Shown: positions 1 to 6,880, counted from the first letter of the stretch. The stretch: DNA of 6,956 nt from an uncultured Clostridia bacterium (GCA_947581885.1 CANPWF010000089.1:1-6956); one strand, 5' to 3'. Made by a program: numbers and translations. The notes: generated from the sequence alone by a model not told the origin.

Positions 1-1044
1 ACAGTTGGAACTTTGTCCTCCCGTGAAGGAGAATCTACCCCGCTCTATTCCCAAGTAGTCCGAGACGGTGACGGTGTTCGTGCCGTTCCATGCACCGACG
101 TAGAGCACGATATACTTGGTGTTCTCATCGACATGGAAGGTGATCGTCATGGTCTGGTTGGAATCGGTATGATAGCCGTTCCGGGAACCCGCATTCGATG
201 CAACTTCCTCGCCGTCCGTCCAAGAGAGGCCGGTTGTGTAGTCGCCGAAGGGATTGAACTTCGTCGCCACAGGCGTATCGATGATCGCACCGCCCGCCTT
301 CGTCACGAAATCTTCGCCCTCGTTCGTTTTGAGCCAATCGAGAACTTCCAAATTTTCGTCCGCTCCGATGCCCTCGGGAACTTCGGAAAGGCTCGCGCTA
401 TCGGGTGCCGTTCCGCCCGTTATCGTGGTATTTTCAAGTGCGGGCTTCGATTCGAGTTCCACCTTCGACTCCGAGCAAACGATCGCGCTGATGCCGACTC
501 TCGCGTCCGAACCCGTTCCCGCGCCGTCGTGCTTCGCCGAGGAATGCATGCTGTAACGGACGTAGAGTTCGGTATCCTCCTCCGCTTCCACCTCAATGGT
601 GACGATGCGGGAAGTGTTGCCGTAGAGTGCCGCGTTCTTCCTGCTGTCGCCCAAGTTCGGAAGCCCGTCGACCGCGTCGTCGAGAATGATCGTGCGGACG
701 TTCCCCGCCCGATCGCGCACGGTGAGTTTGCCGATGCAGAGCTCGGTGGAGAGGAAGAGCGTGAAGATCTTCTTCTGCCCTGCGGGAACTTTGAGGACGA
801 CGTTCGCGTCCACCTGCCCCGCGAGTGCGGTCGCCGTGCCGTTGCTTGCGGAACCATCCTCCGCGTTCTCCCAGCTCGCGTTCACCGCCGAATGGGCGTT
901 GTTGTAGAGTTCGAAATCGCTCCAAACGTCCCCGATGAGGTGTTCGCCCGAAGAGAGCTGCTTGCGCGACGTGTCACTTCCGAAGAAAGCCCAATCGTCG
1001 TACGCTTCGTTATCGAGATCGAGAAGCCCGTTCACGCTGCCCTT
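1..1044 (-). repeat. Two related C-terminal beta domains of the GH31 protein (second one cut by the edge)
   Basis: Copy 1 covers residues about 966-1152 and copy 2 residues 1194-1313 onward. Landmarks keep nearly equal spacing. DDW (W983) to NASW (W1023) is 40 residues, and LDW (W1202) to LSW (W1240) is 38. From that second tryptophan to the glycine of the D-x-x-G turn is 56 residues (G1079) and 57 residues (G1297). Both have a strand pattern of the VPAGQKK / VDENTKY type in between. Sequence identity is low. They are probably carbohydrate-binding or structural domains. Confidence 0.6.
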
Positions 1045-3939
1045 GCTTTCCACGGTGAACGTTGCGGACGTTGCGTTGTAGGCGGAATTCTTCGCGAAGG
1101 TCGCAAGCCGCGAATTGTCGCCGAATTCGACGACGATCTCCGTCACCTCGCCGATATTCCCATGGAAGGTGAATTCGCACACGGCGGTATCGGAAGAAGC
1201 CCCCGAGAAGGCGAAGGGAGAAGCCGAACTTTGTTGACTGTAATAGCGCATCCCCGAAACGCGCTTGCCGTTTACGGTGACGCTCTTCACGCCGCCGAGC
1301 TCTTCAAAGACATGTAGCCTTACATTCCATGTGCGCTCGGTGAACGCCTTGGGGCCCTCGAAACTGCCCTGCGCCGCGCCGATCGTGACGGTGTACTTGC
1401 CGTTCTTCGCCTCGGCGGAGATCTTCGTCGTGCGGAAGTGCCCCTCTCTGTACGCTTGCGTAAGCGTATCGTCCTCATAGAGGGAGGTCTCCGCCTTGGA
1501 AGCGGAAGGATACGCGTCGAGGGTGAGTTCGCTCCAATCTTTCTCATTTAAATTTTTCATATCGGGCGCGAGCACGTTGAGGGTGCCCTTGCGCACGAAG
1601 ATGGGCGAAGTTTCCAAAGGATGGGTCACCGTGTAGGTGAAAGGCCCCTCGTATTCTTTGCCCGACCAAACGTCGACCCAAATTCCGTCGGGAAGGAATA
1701 CCTCGCGGCTATCGTAGCAGTACGAACTGCCAACGCCCGTGGGCCTTTCCAACCCGTACATGTAGAAGTGTGCATAGTTGCCCTCTTCCACATACCTGAT
1801 CTCGATATCGTGCGTGGTGCCCGCCGCATAGTAATCGGTGTAGAAGGTCACGTCGTATTGGTTGGTTTCGCCCGAGGCACTGTTGACGACGAGCTTGTCA
1901 TCGATGAGCACCTGCACTCTGTCGTCGGCGAAGAAGGAGAAGCGGATGTCGTTTCTTCCGACGTGGAACTGCCCCTTCCACTCGATGGAGAAGTTGTCGC
2001 TCGGAAGCCCCGTCGGGCTCCCCTGCGCCCAATCGAACACCATGTTCTTATCGTATTGGGTGTAGGCGGGGTTACTGTAATTCGTATTCGCGCAATATTT
2101 GCCGAGAAGCCCTTCGTGCGTGTTGCCGTTTTCGTCGGTGGACGTGAAGAAGCCGTCGCCGAAGGAAATGCCGCTGTACCCCTCGTTGATGGGCGCGATG
2201 ATCACGCCGTCGCCGAGGAGATATTCGTCGTTGCGGGAAGCCTCCGCGTACTGCGGGTATTTCACGTCGAGACGGCGCAAAATGGGAAGCCCCGTCTGCG
2301 CGTTCTCCGCCGCGAGGGAATAGTAGGTGGGCATGAGATTGTACTTCATGCCGACATACTCCTTCACCACGTTCTCCGCGGTCTCGCCGAACAGCCAAGG
2401 CATTCTGCCTTCCTGATGGCAATAATACACATGCGTGCAGTGTACGCGGGTGATGGTGGAGAGCGCACCGAATTGTAGCCAACGCGCGTACATATCGTCC
2501 GTGACGGCACCCGTGTGCCCGCCGAGGTCGGCACTCACATAGGGAATGCCGTTCTCCGCACTGCCGAAAATGGCGTTATGGATCTCGCGGGAAAGGGAAT
2601 GATCGTCTACGCCGATGTCCCCCGTCCATTGGATGGTGTTGCGGTGGGCGGAGATATCCGAACCGTACCGCCAATAGCCGTTCTCGCAACCGTCCACATT
2701 GCCCATGATGATGGCGCGGCGGGCGAACTGTTTGAGCACATCCTCCGAGCCCGGCCTCACCATCTCCTCATAGTACTCGTTTTCGATGAATTGGAAGGCA
2801 TACATGCCCCAAGCAAACACGGAGAGATCGCTGTCCGCCGATTTGAGCGCAGTGTGCCAATTCCGATCGTACCACCACATATCGAGCCCGAGGGAAAGGA
2901 TGGCTTTCAAATTCTTGCTGCGGTAATAGATCTCGTCCTCTTCCAAGCCATTTGTGTTGTTTTCGGTGGGTTCGGGGTGATCGTTGAAGATGACATTCAC
3001 CCCCATGTCGTGCAGTTTTTGGAGTGTATCCGCCATATCGGGGAAGAGCCGCGTGTCGATATCGTACCCCATGCCGCCCGCGGAGGGCTCGGCGGTGGAG
3101 CCGGGCTCATTCACCGTGCCCGCACGCCAATTGGTATCGATAACGAGCACGTCGATGCTATACCCCCTGTCGAGATAGTCCTGCACCTGCTGTAACGCCG
3201 ATTCCGCGTCGTATATATACCAACGGGAATCCCAGAAGCCGAGCGTTTTCAAGTCGACGAGGTTGCTCTTGCCCGTGAGGGTGACGAAGTCCTCGCAGAA
3301 CGTCGTATAGTCGCCGGGGACGAATACGTATACGTCGGGAACGTCTCTCCCCGAGAAATCCCAGCCGTTGAGTTCGAGCCCGTCTTTATTCAGCGAATAG
3401 CCATGATCCCCGGGAATGATGCGCGGATAATCGCAGAAATACCACCCGTCGGGGTCCTCCGAGGGCGAGGGCAAATAGGTGTTGGCGAGCGTCACGCCGT
3501 TATAGCTATATAATGTAATATTATTTTTATCGGTCACGCGGGCTCCCGTGAGGTCGGCGGCATCCTTCGGGATATGGACGATATACTTCTCCGTCGTGAT
3601 AACAACTTCTTCCCCCACGGTTTGCGCATCCGATTCGGGTGCCGTAAATTCGTCCCTTCCGAGCACATAGAAGGTATCGCGGTTTTCGAAGCCGTTCGTT
3701 CCCTTCTCTTCGAGGCGGACGAGCGTTTCCGAAATCGGCGTGACGCGAATGTGTTCGTTTACGATGTACGCTTTCGTGCCGCCCGAGGTATCCGTCTGCA
3801 CGGCACTCTCTTCCGCTTCCGCCAAACGAGGGTTCGTACGGAATACGGGAACAAATACGGAAATCGCCATCGACGCCGCCATCAGAACGGACAGAACCGC
3901 CGTGAACGCCCATCTTTTCGCGTGAGCTGCCTTTCTCAT
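1..3939 (-). CDS. Secreted multidomain GH31 glycoside hydrolase (3' end beyond the window)
   Basis: The frame is open from an ATG at 3939 to the left edge: 1313 residues, no stop. Residues 1-42 look like a signal peptide: basic start, hydrophobic core at 11-33, possible cleavage after LAEA (39-42). The N-terminal GH31 beta domain spans about 54-230. The barrel follows (GFWDSRW at 234-240, DVLVIDTNW at 263-271, FPD at 299-301). The predicted nucleophile is D358 in WWYDRNW and the predicted acid/base is D441 in WTGD; ADLGGHTG (470-477), RWLQFGA (486-492) and RVH (498-500) are also typical of GH31. A PA14-like domain sits at about 610-732, then REVFLPDGIW (745-754), a DUF5110-like region (about 800-935) and two related beta domains (about 966-1152 and 1194 onward). 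GH31 enzymes are retaining alpha-glycosidases, mostly alpha-glucosidases and alpha-xylosidases; a few other specificities are known. The substrate cannot be read here. The protein is unusually large for the family and acts outside the cell. A wall anchor could lie beyond the edge. Confidence 0.95.
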   Translation of the reverse strand, partial: MRKAAHAKRWAFTAVLSVLMAASMAISVFVPVFRTNPRLAEAEESAVQTDTSGGTKAYIVNEHIRVTPISETLVRLEEKGTNGFENRDTFYVLGRDEFTAPESDAQTVGEEVVITTEKYIVHIPKDAADLTGARVTDKNNITLYSYNGVTLANTYLPSPSEDPDGWYFCDYPRIIPGDHGYSLNKDGLELNGWDFSGRDVPDVYVFVPGDYTTFCEDFVTLTGKSNLVDLKTLGFWDSRWYIYDAESALQQVQDYLDRGYSIDVLVIDTNWRAGTVNEPGSTAEPSAGGMGYDIDTRLFPDMADTLQKLHDMGVNVIFNDHPEPTENNTNGLEEDEIYYRSKNLKAILSLGLDMWWYDRNWHTALKSADSDLSVFAWGMYAFQFIENEYYEEMVRPGSEDVLKQFARRAIIMGNVDGCENGYWRYGSDISAHRNTIQWTGDIGVDDHSLSREIHNAIFGSAENGIPYVSADLGGHTGAVTDDMYARWLQFGALSTITRVHCTHVYYCHQEGRMPWLFGETAENVVKEYVGMKYNLMPTYYSLAAENAQTGLPILRRLDVKYPQYAEASRNDEYLLGDGVIIAPINEGYSGISFGDGFFTSTDENGNTHEGLLGKYCANTNYSNPAYTQYDKNMVFDWAQGSPTGLPSDNFSIEWKGQFHVGRNDIRFSFFADDRVQVLIDDKLVVNSASGETNQYDVTFYTDYYAAGTTHDIEIRYVEEGNYAHFYMYGLERPTGVGSSYCYDSREVFLPDGIWVDVWSGKEYEGPFTYTVTHPLETSPIFVRKGTLNVLAPDMKNLNEKDWSELTLDAYPSASKAETSLYEDDTLTQAYREGHFRTTKISAEAKNGKYTVTIGAAQGSFEGPKAFTERTWNVRLHVFEELGGVKSVTVNGKRVSGMRYYSQQSSASPFAFSGASSDTAVCEFTFHGNIGEVTEIVVEFGDNSRLATFAKNSAYNATSATFTVESKGSVNGLLDLDNEAYDDWAFFGSDTSRKQLSSGEHLIGDVWSDFELYNNAHSAVNASWENAEDGSASNGTATALAGQVDANVVLKVPAGQKKIFTLFLSTELCIGKLTVRDRAGNVRTIILDDAVDGLPNLGDSRKNAALYGNTSRIVTIEVEAEEDTELYVRYSMHSSAKHDGAGTGSDARVGISAIVCSESKVELESKPALENTTITGGTAPDSASLSEVPEGIGADENLEVLDWLKTNEGEDFVTKAGGAIIDTPVATKFNPFGDYTTGLSWTDGEEVASNAGSRNGYHTDSNQTMTITFHVDENTKYIVLYVGAWNGTNTVTVSDYLGIERGRFSFTGGQSSNC

Positions 3940-3948
3940 TCTCGAATT

Positions 3949-3954
3949 ACCTCC
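3949..3954 (-). promoter_or_regulatory. Ribosome binding site of the GH31 gene
   Basis: On the minus strand GGAGGT lies 9 bases before the ATG at 3939. It is a near-perfect Shine-Dalgarno match with slightly long spacing. It fixes this ATG as the start, since the signal peptide begins directly after it. Confidence 0.75.
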
Positions 3955-3996
3955 AATTTGTTCGTTTCGCTCATTTTATTGCGGAGAAAAAAAGAC

Positions 3997-4025
3997 TTGT
4001 TTTTTCGTTTCCGATGTGCTATACT
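3997..4025 (+). promoter_or_regulatory. Candidate sigma-A promoter for the AraC-family regulator gene
   Basis: TTGTTT (3997-4002), a 17-base spacer and TATACT (4020-4025) form a plausible promoter, preceded by an A-rich tract at 3986-3993. The -35 matches consensus at only 3 of 6 positions. A start near 4032 would leave a leader of about 130 bases containing the shared motifs at 4107-4137, which would suit autorepression (inference). Confidence 0.4.
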
Positions 4026-4073
4026 ACATTTACATCGCATTCGCGCCGCAAAATCATTTTTCGATACACTATC

Positions 4074-4101
4074 ATTATAGTACTAAAAATTCATTTTACA
4101 A
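4074..4101 (-). promoter_or_regulatory. Candidate sigma-A promoter for the GH31 gene
   Basis: On the minus strand a perfect TATAAT lies at 4079-4074. A partial -35 (TTGTAA, 4 of 6 matches) lies at 4101-4096, with a 16-base spacer. Transcription would begin near 4067, giving a leader of about 130 bases. The -35 overlaps the inverted repeat TCATT-TTAC-AATGA (4091-4104), a plausible operator. The weak -35 suggests dependence on an activator. The region is AT-rich, so a chance match is possible. Confidence 0.45.
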
Positions 4102-4106
4102 TGAGC

Positions 4107-4137
4107 AATCATTTGCCATAAAGTGAGGATTCGTAAA
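4107..4137. promoter_or_regulatory. Putative AraC-type operator in the divergent region (AATCATTTGC ... ATTCGTAAA)
   Basis: AATCATTTGC (4107-4116) and ATTCGTAAA (4129-4137) recur in the same order upstream of the lipoprotein gene, at 5068-5077 with one mismatch and at 5094-5102 exactly. Both contain ATTYGY, so they may be two direct half-sites, starting 18 bp apart here and 22 bp apart in the other copy. AraC-family proteins commonly bind direct half-sites about two helical turns apart. The binding role is inference. Confidence 0.35.
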
Positions 4138-4160
4138 CCAAATCCGCGGGGGAGCACGGG

Positions 4161-5027
4161 ATGGAAGAAAAAATCGTAAGGACAAAGGACCCTTACCGTC
4201 ACATTATCTACGGGAGCCTTCGGCTCGAACAGAAAATGTTTTTCAGCGGGAATATGGAATATCCCTTCAATATCGAATCGGTCGGCATCACCAATCCCGA
4301 CAAGGATTATTTCATCGCCCGCACGCATTCGGACTATATCGTCATCGAGTTCATCGTCTCGGGCAAGGGGAGCCTCACGGTGAACGGGAACACTTTCGAG
4401 CTCGGCGAGGGAGATGTGTATATTCTTCCTGCCGAAACGACGCACAGCTACCGTGCCGATGCCGAACGCCCCTACCGAAAACTGTGGTGCAACTTTTACA
4501 GCGACGTGTTCGCCAAGGTGATGGCGGACTATCGGCTGAGCGGGAAGTACGTCTTTCATGCCCCCGAGTGCGAGGAGGACTTTTTGCGGCTCGTGGAGAT
4601 CGCTACCTTGGGCAGCCGCCTGAACGACAACGAGTGGTCAAAGATCGGGAGCGTGCTCCTCACCGTTCTCAACAAGATCGCCGCGCACGAGTATCATCCC
4701 GAGGGAAGTATCGACCGCGCCGCACAGGCGAAGGAACTTCTCGACGGGGCCGTGTTCGACAATATCACCATCGAAGAGCTCACAAAGCGGCTCTTCATCT
4801 CTAAGGCGATCCTCTCGCGGGAGTTTAAGAATATGTACGGCATGTCGCCCTACCACTACTATCTCAACAAAAAACTTTCGCAGGCGAAGTTGCTCCTTCT
4901 GAACTCCAACCTCTCCATTAAAGAGATCAGCGACAAGTTGTGTTTTTCGGATGAACACTACTTTTCGGGACTGTTCAAGCGGAAAGTGGGCGTTTCTCCC
5001 TCCGATTTCAGAAAGATCCGCGCATAA
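4161..5027 (+). CDS. AraC-family transcriptional regulator with an N-terminal cupin sensor
   Basis: The protein has 288 residues, normal for this class. Residues about 15-125 form the cupin-like AraC ligand-binding domain: RTHSDYIVIEFIVSGKG at 54-70, a glycine-rich GEGDVYILP turn at 82-90, and H95 in the ETTH position common in sugar-sensing members. Residues about 185-288 hold the paired helix-turn-helix domain. The first is ITIEELTKRLFISKAILSR (202-220), followed by GMSPYHYY (227-234). The second is LSIKEISDKLCFSDEHYFSG (251-270), ending in the classic FKRKVGVSPSDFRK. The start is supported by GGGGGAG (4148-4154), 6 bases upstream. The gene is divergent from the GH31 gene and is followed by its own terminator. 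By position it probably controls the flanking GH31 and esterase genes, usually as a sugar-responsive activator. The ligand is unknown. Confidence 0.95.
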   Translation: MEEKIVRTKDPYRHIIYGSLRLEQKMFFSGNMEYPFNIESVGITNPDKDYFIARTHSDYIVIEFIVSGKGSLTVNGNTFELGEGDVYILPAETTHSYRADAERPYRKLWCNFYSDVFAKVMADYRLSGKYVFHAPECEEDFLRLVEIATLGSRLNDNEWSKIGSVLLTVLNKIAAHEYHPEGSIDRAAQAKELLDGAVFDNITIEELTKRLFISKAILSREFKNMYGMSPYHYYLNKKLSQAKLLLLNSNLSIKEISDKLCFSDEHYFSGLFKRKVGVSPSDFRKIRA

Positions 5028-5033
5028 ATATCA

Positions 5034-5065
5034 GAGCCGTCCCCCTTGGGCGGCTCTTCTTTTTT
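5034..5065 (+). terminator. Rho-independent terminator of the AraC-family gene
   Basis: GAGCCGTCC (5034-5042) pairs with GGGCGGCTC (5048-5056) over 9 base pairs, including one T-G wobble, with a 5-base loop. A T-rich run follows at 5057-5065. It lies 7 bases after the regulator stop codon and separates that transcript from the lipoprotein gene. Confidence 0.88.
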
Positions 5066-5067
5066 GT

Positions 5068-5102
5068 AATGATTTGCGGACGTTTTGGTAAGCATTCGTA
5101 AA
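5068..5102 (+). promoter_or_regulatory. Putative activator site upstream of the lipoprotein promoter
   Basis: AATGATTTGC (5068-5077) and ATTCGTAAA (5094-5102) match the pair in the GH31/AraC intergenic region. The proximal element ends 17 bases before the -35 hexamer. That suits an upstream activator site, although the promoter itself is already near consensus. Binding by the adjacent AraC-type protein is inferred. Confidence 0.35.
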
Positions 5103-5119
5103 GGGTTCTCCCCCCTCTA

Positions 5120-5148
5120 TTGACATCTTTTCTTCCCTATTTTACAAT
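5120..5148 (+). promoter_or_regulatory. Strong sigma-A promoter of the SGNH lipoprotein gene
   Basis: A perfect TTGACA (5120-5125), an optimal 17-base spacer and TACAAT (5143-5148, one mismatch to TATAAT) form a near-consensus promoter. Transcription would start near 5155, giving a leader of only about 23 bases that contains GGAGGG (5167-5172), 5 bases before the ATG at 5178. Confidence 0.85.
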
Positions 5149-5177
5149 CGGGGCGGAAAATTGTTCGGAGGGAAACC

Positions 5178-6767
5178 ATGAAAAAAGGAACATTGGCTCT
5201 GCCGCTGGCACTCGTTTTGGCGGGCTCGATGCTTGCGGGTTGCGGCCCGAAAAACGCCGCCCCCACGGTGACGGTGGAAAAAGGCTATGTGTATCTCGAC
5301 GGCGAAAAGACGGACGTTGAGGCGGTCGCGCCGCACACCCCTTCCGTGACGGTGAAGGACGGGTATGTGTACGTCGACGGCGTAAAGACGGACGTTGCCG
5401 TCCATGCCGATCCGCAGGAACAAAAATCGGCATTCGAGCTCTGGAAAGAGGAAAATCCCACCTATTCGGGCACCGAGGCGGAGTGGCTTGCTTGGCTCAC
5501 GGAGCTCGTTTCGCCCAAAGAGGAGGCGGAAATGACCTATTCTCTCATCGAAAACGGGAAGCTGAACGGCTTTCTCGATACGGGTTCCGCACAGACGGAA
5601 AACGGGAGCGTGAAACTTACGGACGCTTCGGTGCGCCTTCAGGAGGGCGTGGTGCTGCCTTTCGGCGAAAACGCCTCGTGGGAAGTTGCCGTTTCGGGCA
5701 AACTTTTAACGGGTACGGCGGGCGGTGCGCAGTTCTTCGCGGGGAACCCCTTCACCGAGGAGGGAAGAGTGTATCTCGGCGTGAACAAAGGGAGCTCCCT
5801 CATCTATGTCGGCGTGCGGCTCGGGTCGGTGTATGTGAATTACGGTTGGGAAGTTTCAAGCGGTGCCTTCTTCAACAACGAACACAGCTATGTCATCCGC
5901 TACGCGGACGGCACCTATACCCTCTCCTTGGACGGTGCGGAAGCGAAACCCATGAAGGAGATCAACTTTAACCAAGAACACGGGCAATGGATCTCGGACG
6001 TGGATGTCAAAACGCTCGGCGGGCTCGTCCGCACCGTCGCCGCACAGGACAGCGTGGAGATGACCCACCTCGGCGTAGACGGCTTCCTTTGGAATGCGGA
6101 GATCTCCTCATTCACCGTAAAGACCTCCGCGGACAGTGCGCACAAGCACCTTCTCGCCCATCCTCTATCTCAGACGAAGATCTTTTACCTCGGCTCTTCC
6201 ATCACGAGGGGCGAAGCCTCAAACGGGGTCGCGTTCGGCGAACTTCTCCATTCCCTCACGGGAAATCCCTTCGTGAAAGAAGCGGTTTCGGGTACCACGC
6301 TCGTCGATAACGGCACGAGTTCCTACGTGCAGAGGCTGAAAAATTTGGACTTTGCCGAGAAACCCGATTACCTCGTCGTCCAACTCTCCACCAACGATTT
6401 CTCGCAGGGAAAGCCCTTGGACCCTGTTCAGGACGGAACGGCATCCACGGATTTTAACACCTCCACCGTTTCGGGTGCCATTCAATACATCATCGCCTAC
6501 GCAAAGGAACAGTGCCCGACCTGCAAAGTCGTGTTCTATACGGGCGCGGTGAAAAGCAATTGGGGATTCCGCACGCAGTACGGAGAGTATATCAACAACC
6601 AATTTAAGACCATCTGCGAAAAGTGGGACATCGAACCGCTCGATATCTTCCATGCAAGCTATAAATCCTACGACTTTTTCATGAGCGACGACATCCATCC
6701 GACGATCGAAGGATATGCCTTCGGCTGGACTCCCCTCTTCATGCAATATTTTATGGATAGAATATAA
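5178..6767 (+). CDS. Secreted lipoprotein with LamG-like and SGNH/GDSL esterase domains
   Basis: The protein has 529 residues. It starts with a lipoprotein signal: basic MKKG, a hydrophobic core and lipobox LAGC, with C22 as the lipidated cysteine, so it is held on the outer face of the membrane. Residues 29-73 hold two copies of a 19-residue unit with a 26-residue period. Residues 84-110 carry a short module with YSGTEAEWLAWL. Residues about 119-326 look like a LamG/concanavalin-type beta sandwich, often carbohydrate-binding. The C-terminal 200 residues are an SGNH hydrolase: block I GSSIT (339-343) with S341 as nucleophile, block II glycine in VSGTTL, block III STND with N406, and block V DDIHP with D504 and H507. 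SGNH enzymes of this kind often remove acetyl or other acyl groups from glycans; the actual substrate is unknown. The start is set by GGAGGG 5 bases upstream. It has its own promoter and terminator, so it is probably monocistronic. Confidence 0.93.
   Translation: MKKGTLALPLALVLAGSMLAGCGPKNAAPTVTVEKGYVYLDGEKTDVEAVAPHTPSVTVKDGYVYVDGVKTDVAVHADPQEQKSAFELWKEENPTYSGTEAEWLAWLTELVSPKEEAEMTYSLIENGKLNGFLDTGSAQTENGSVKLTDASVRLQEGVVLPFGENASWEVAVSGKLLTGTAGGAQFFAGNPFTEEGRVYLGVNKGSSLIYVGVRLGSVYVNYGWEVSSGAFFNNEHSYVIRYADGTYTLSLDGAEAKPMKEINFNQEHGQWISDVDVKTLGGLVRTVAAQDSVEMTHLGVDGFLWNAEISSFTVKTSADSAHKHLLAHPLSQTKIFYLGSSITRGEASNGVAFGELLHSLTGNPFVKEAVSGTTLVDNGTSSYVQRLKNLDFAEKPDYLVVQLSTNDFSQGKPLDPVQDGTASTDFNTSTVSGAIQYIIAYAKEQCPTCKVVFYTGAVKSNWGFRTQYGEYINNQFKTICEKWDIEPLDIFHASYKSYDFFMSDDIHPTIEGYAFGWTPLFMQYFMDRI
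5262..5396 (+). repeat. Two-copy in-frame tandem repeat in the lipoprotein N-terminus
   Basis: Residues 29-47 (PTVTVEKGYVYLDGEKTDV) and 55-73 (PSVTVKDGYVYVDGVKTDV) match at 14 of 19 positions. The second unit starts 78 bases after the first. The units lie directly after the lipidated cysteine and probably form a spacer or small beta-hairpin module holding the enzyme off the membrane. Confidence 0.9.
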
Positions 6768-6784
6768 AAAACCCCATATTGGGT
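6766..6784 (-). terminator. Possible weak terminator for spo0A
   Basis: On the minus strand ACCC and GGGT flank a 6-base loop, followed by a run of six T (6771-6766). The stem is only 4 base pairs plus a possible G-T wobble. It lies about 100 bases past the spo0A stop and overlaps the end of the lipoprotein gene. Weakly supported. Confidence 0.25.
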
Positions 6785-6820
6785 CGGAAAAAATTATGAT
6801 TGAGCTGTTCGAATGATGAT

Positions 6821-6861
6821 AAGTGCGCCGAAAGTTGAGTGCTTTCGACGCACTTCTTTTT
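6821..6861 (+). terminator. Rho-independent terminator of the lipoprotein gene
   Basis: AAGTGCG (6821-6827) plus CGAAAG (6829-6834) pair with CTTTCG (6842-6847) plus CGCACTT (6849-6855). There is one C-A mismatch and a 7-base loop. A T-rich run follows at 6857-6861. The T-run lies only on the plus side, so it acts on transcripts of the lipoprotein gene, about 50 bases after its stop. Confidence 0.85.
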
Positions 6862-6880
6862 CTGCCTATAAGAACGTTTT

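Noticed and set aside
13..1317. A 434-codon open frame on the plus strand
   Set aside because: It is antisense to the GH31 gene, codon-aligned with it, and lacks any recognisable domain. The minus frame carries clear DUF5110-like and repeat-domain sequence, so the plus frame is a by-product of GC-rich codon choice.
1621..2478. A 285-codon open frame on the plus strand
   Set aside because: Antisense to the PA14 and late barrel regions of the GH31 gene. No ribosome binding site and no domain signal; composition rich in V, R and H is typical of a shadow frame.
2515..3195. A 226-codon open frame on the plus strand
   Set aside because: Antisense to the GH31 catalytic core, where motifs such as WWYDRNW and WTGD lie in the minus frame.
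3940..4160. A riboswitch or small RNA in the divergent region
   Set aside because: Only short palindromes of 4-5 bp arms are visible. No conserved riboswitch core or terminator/antiterminator pair was found; a DNA operator explains it better.
4083..4559. A 158-codon open frame on the minus strand over the regulator start
   Set aside because: It overlaps the cupin domain of the AraC-type gene and runs across the intergenic promoter region. No family resemblance.
6219..6746. A 175-codon open frame on the minus strand inside the lipoprotein gene
   Set aside because: Antisense to the SGNH catalytic domain, whose conserved blocks are all in the plus frame.
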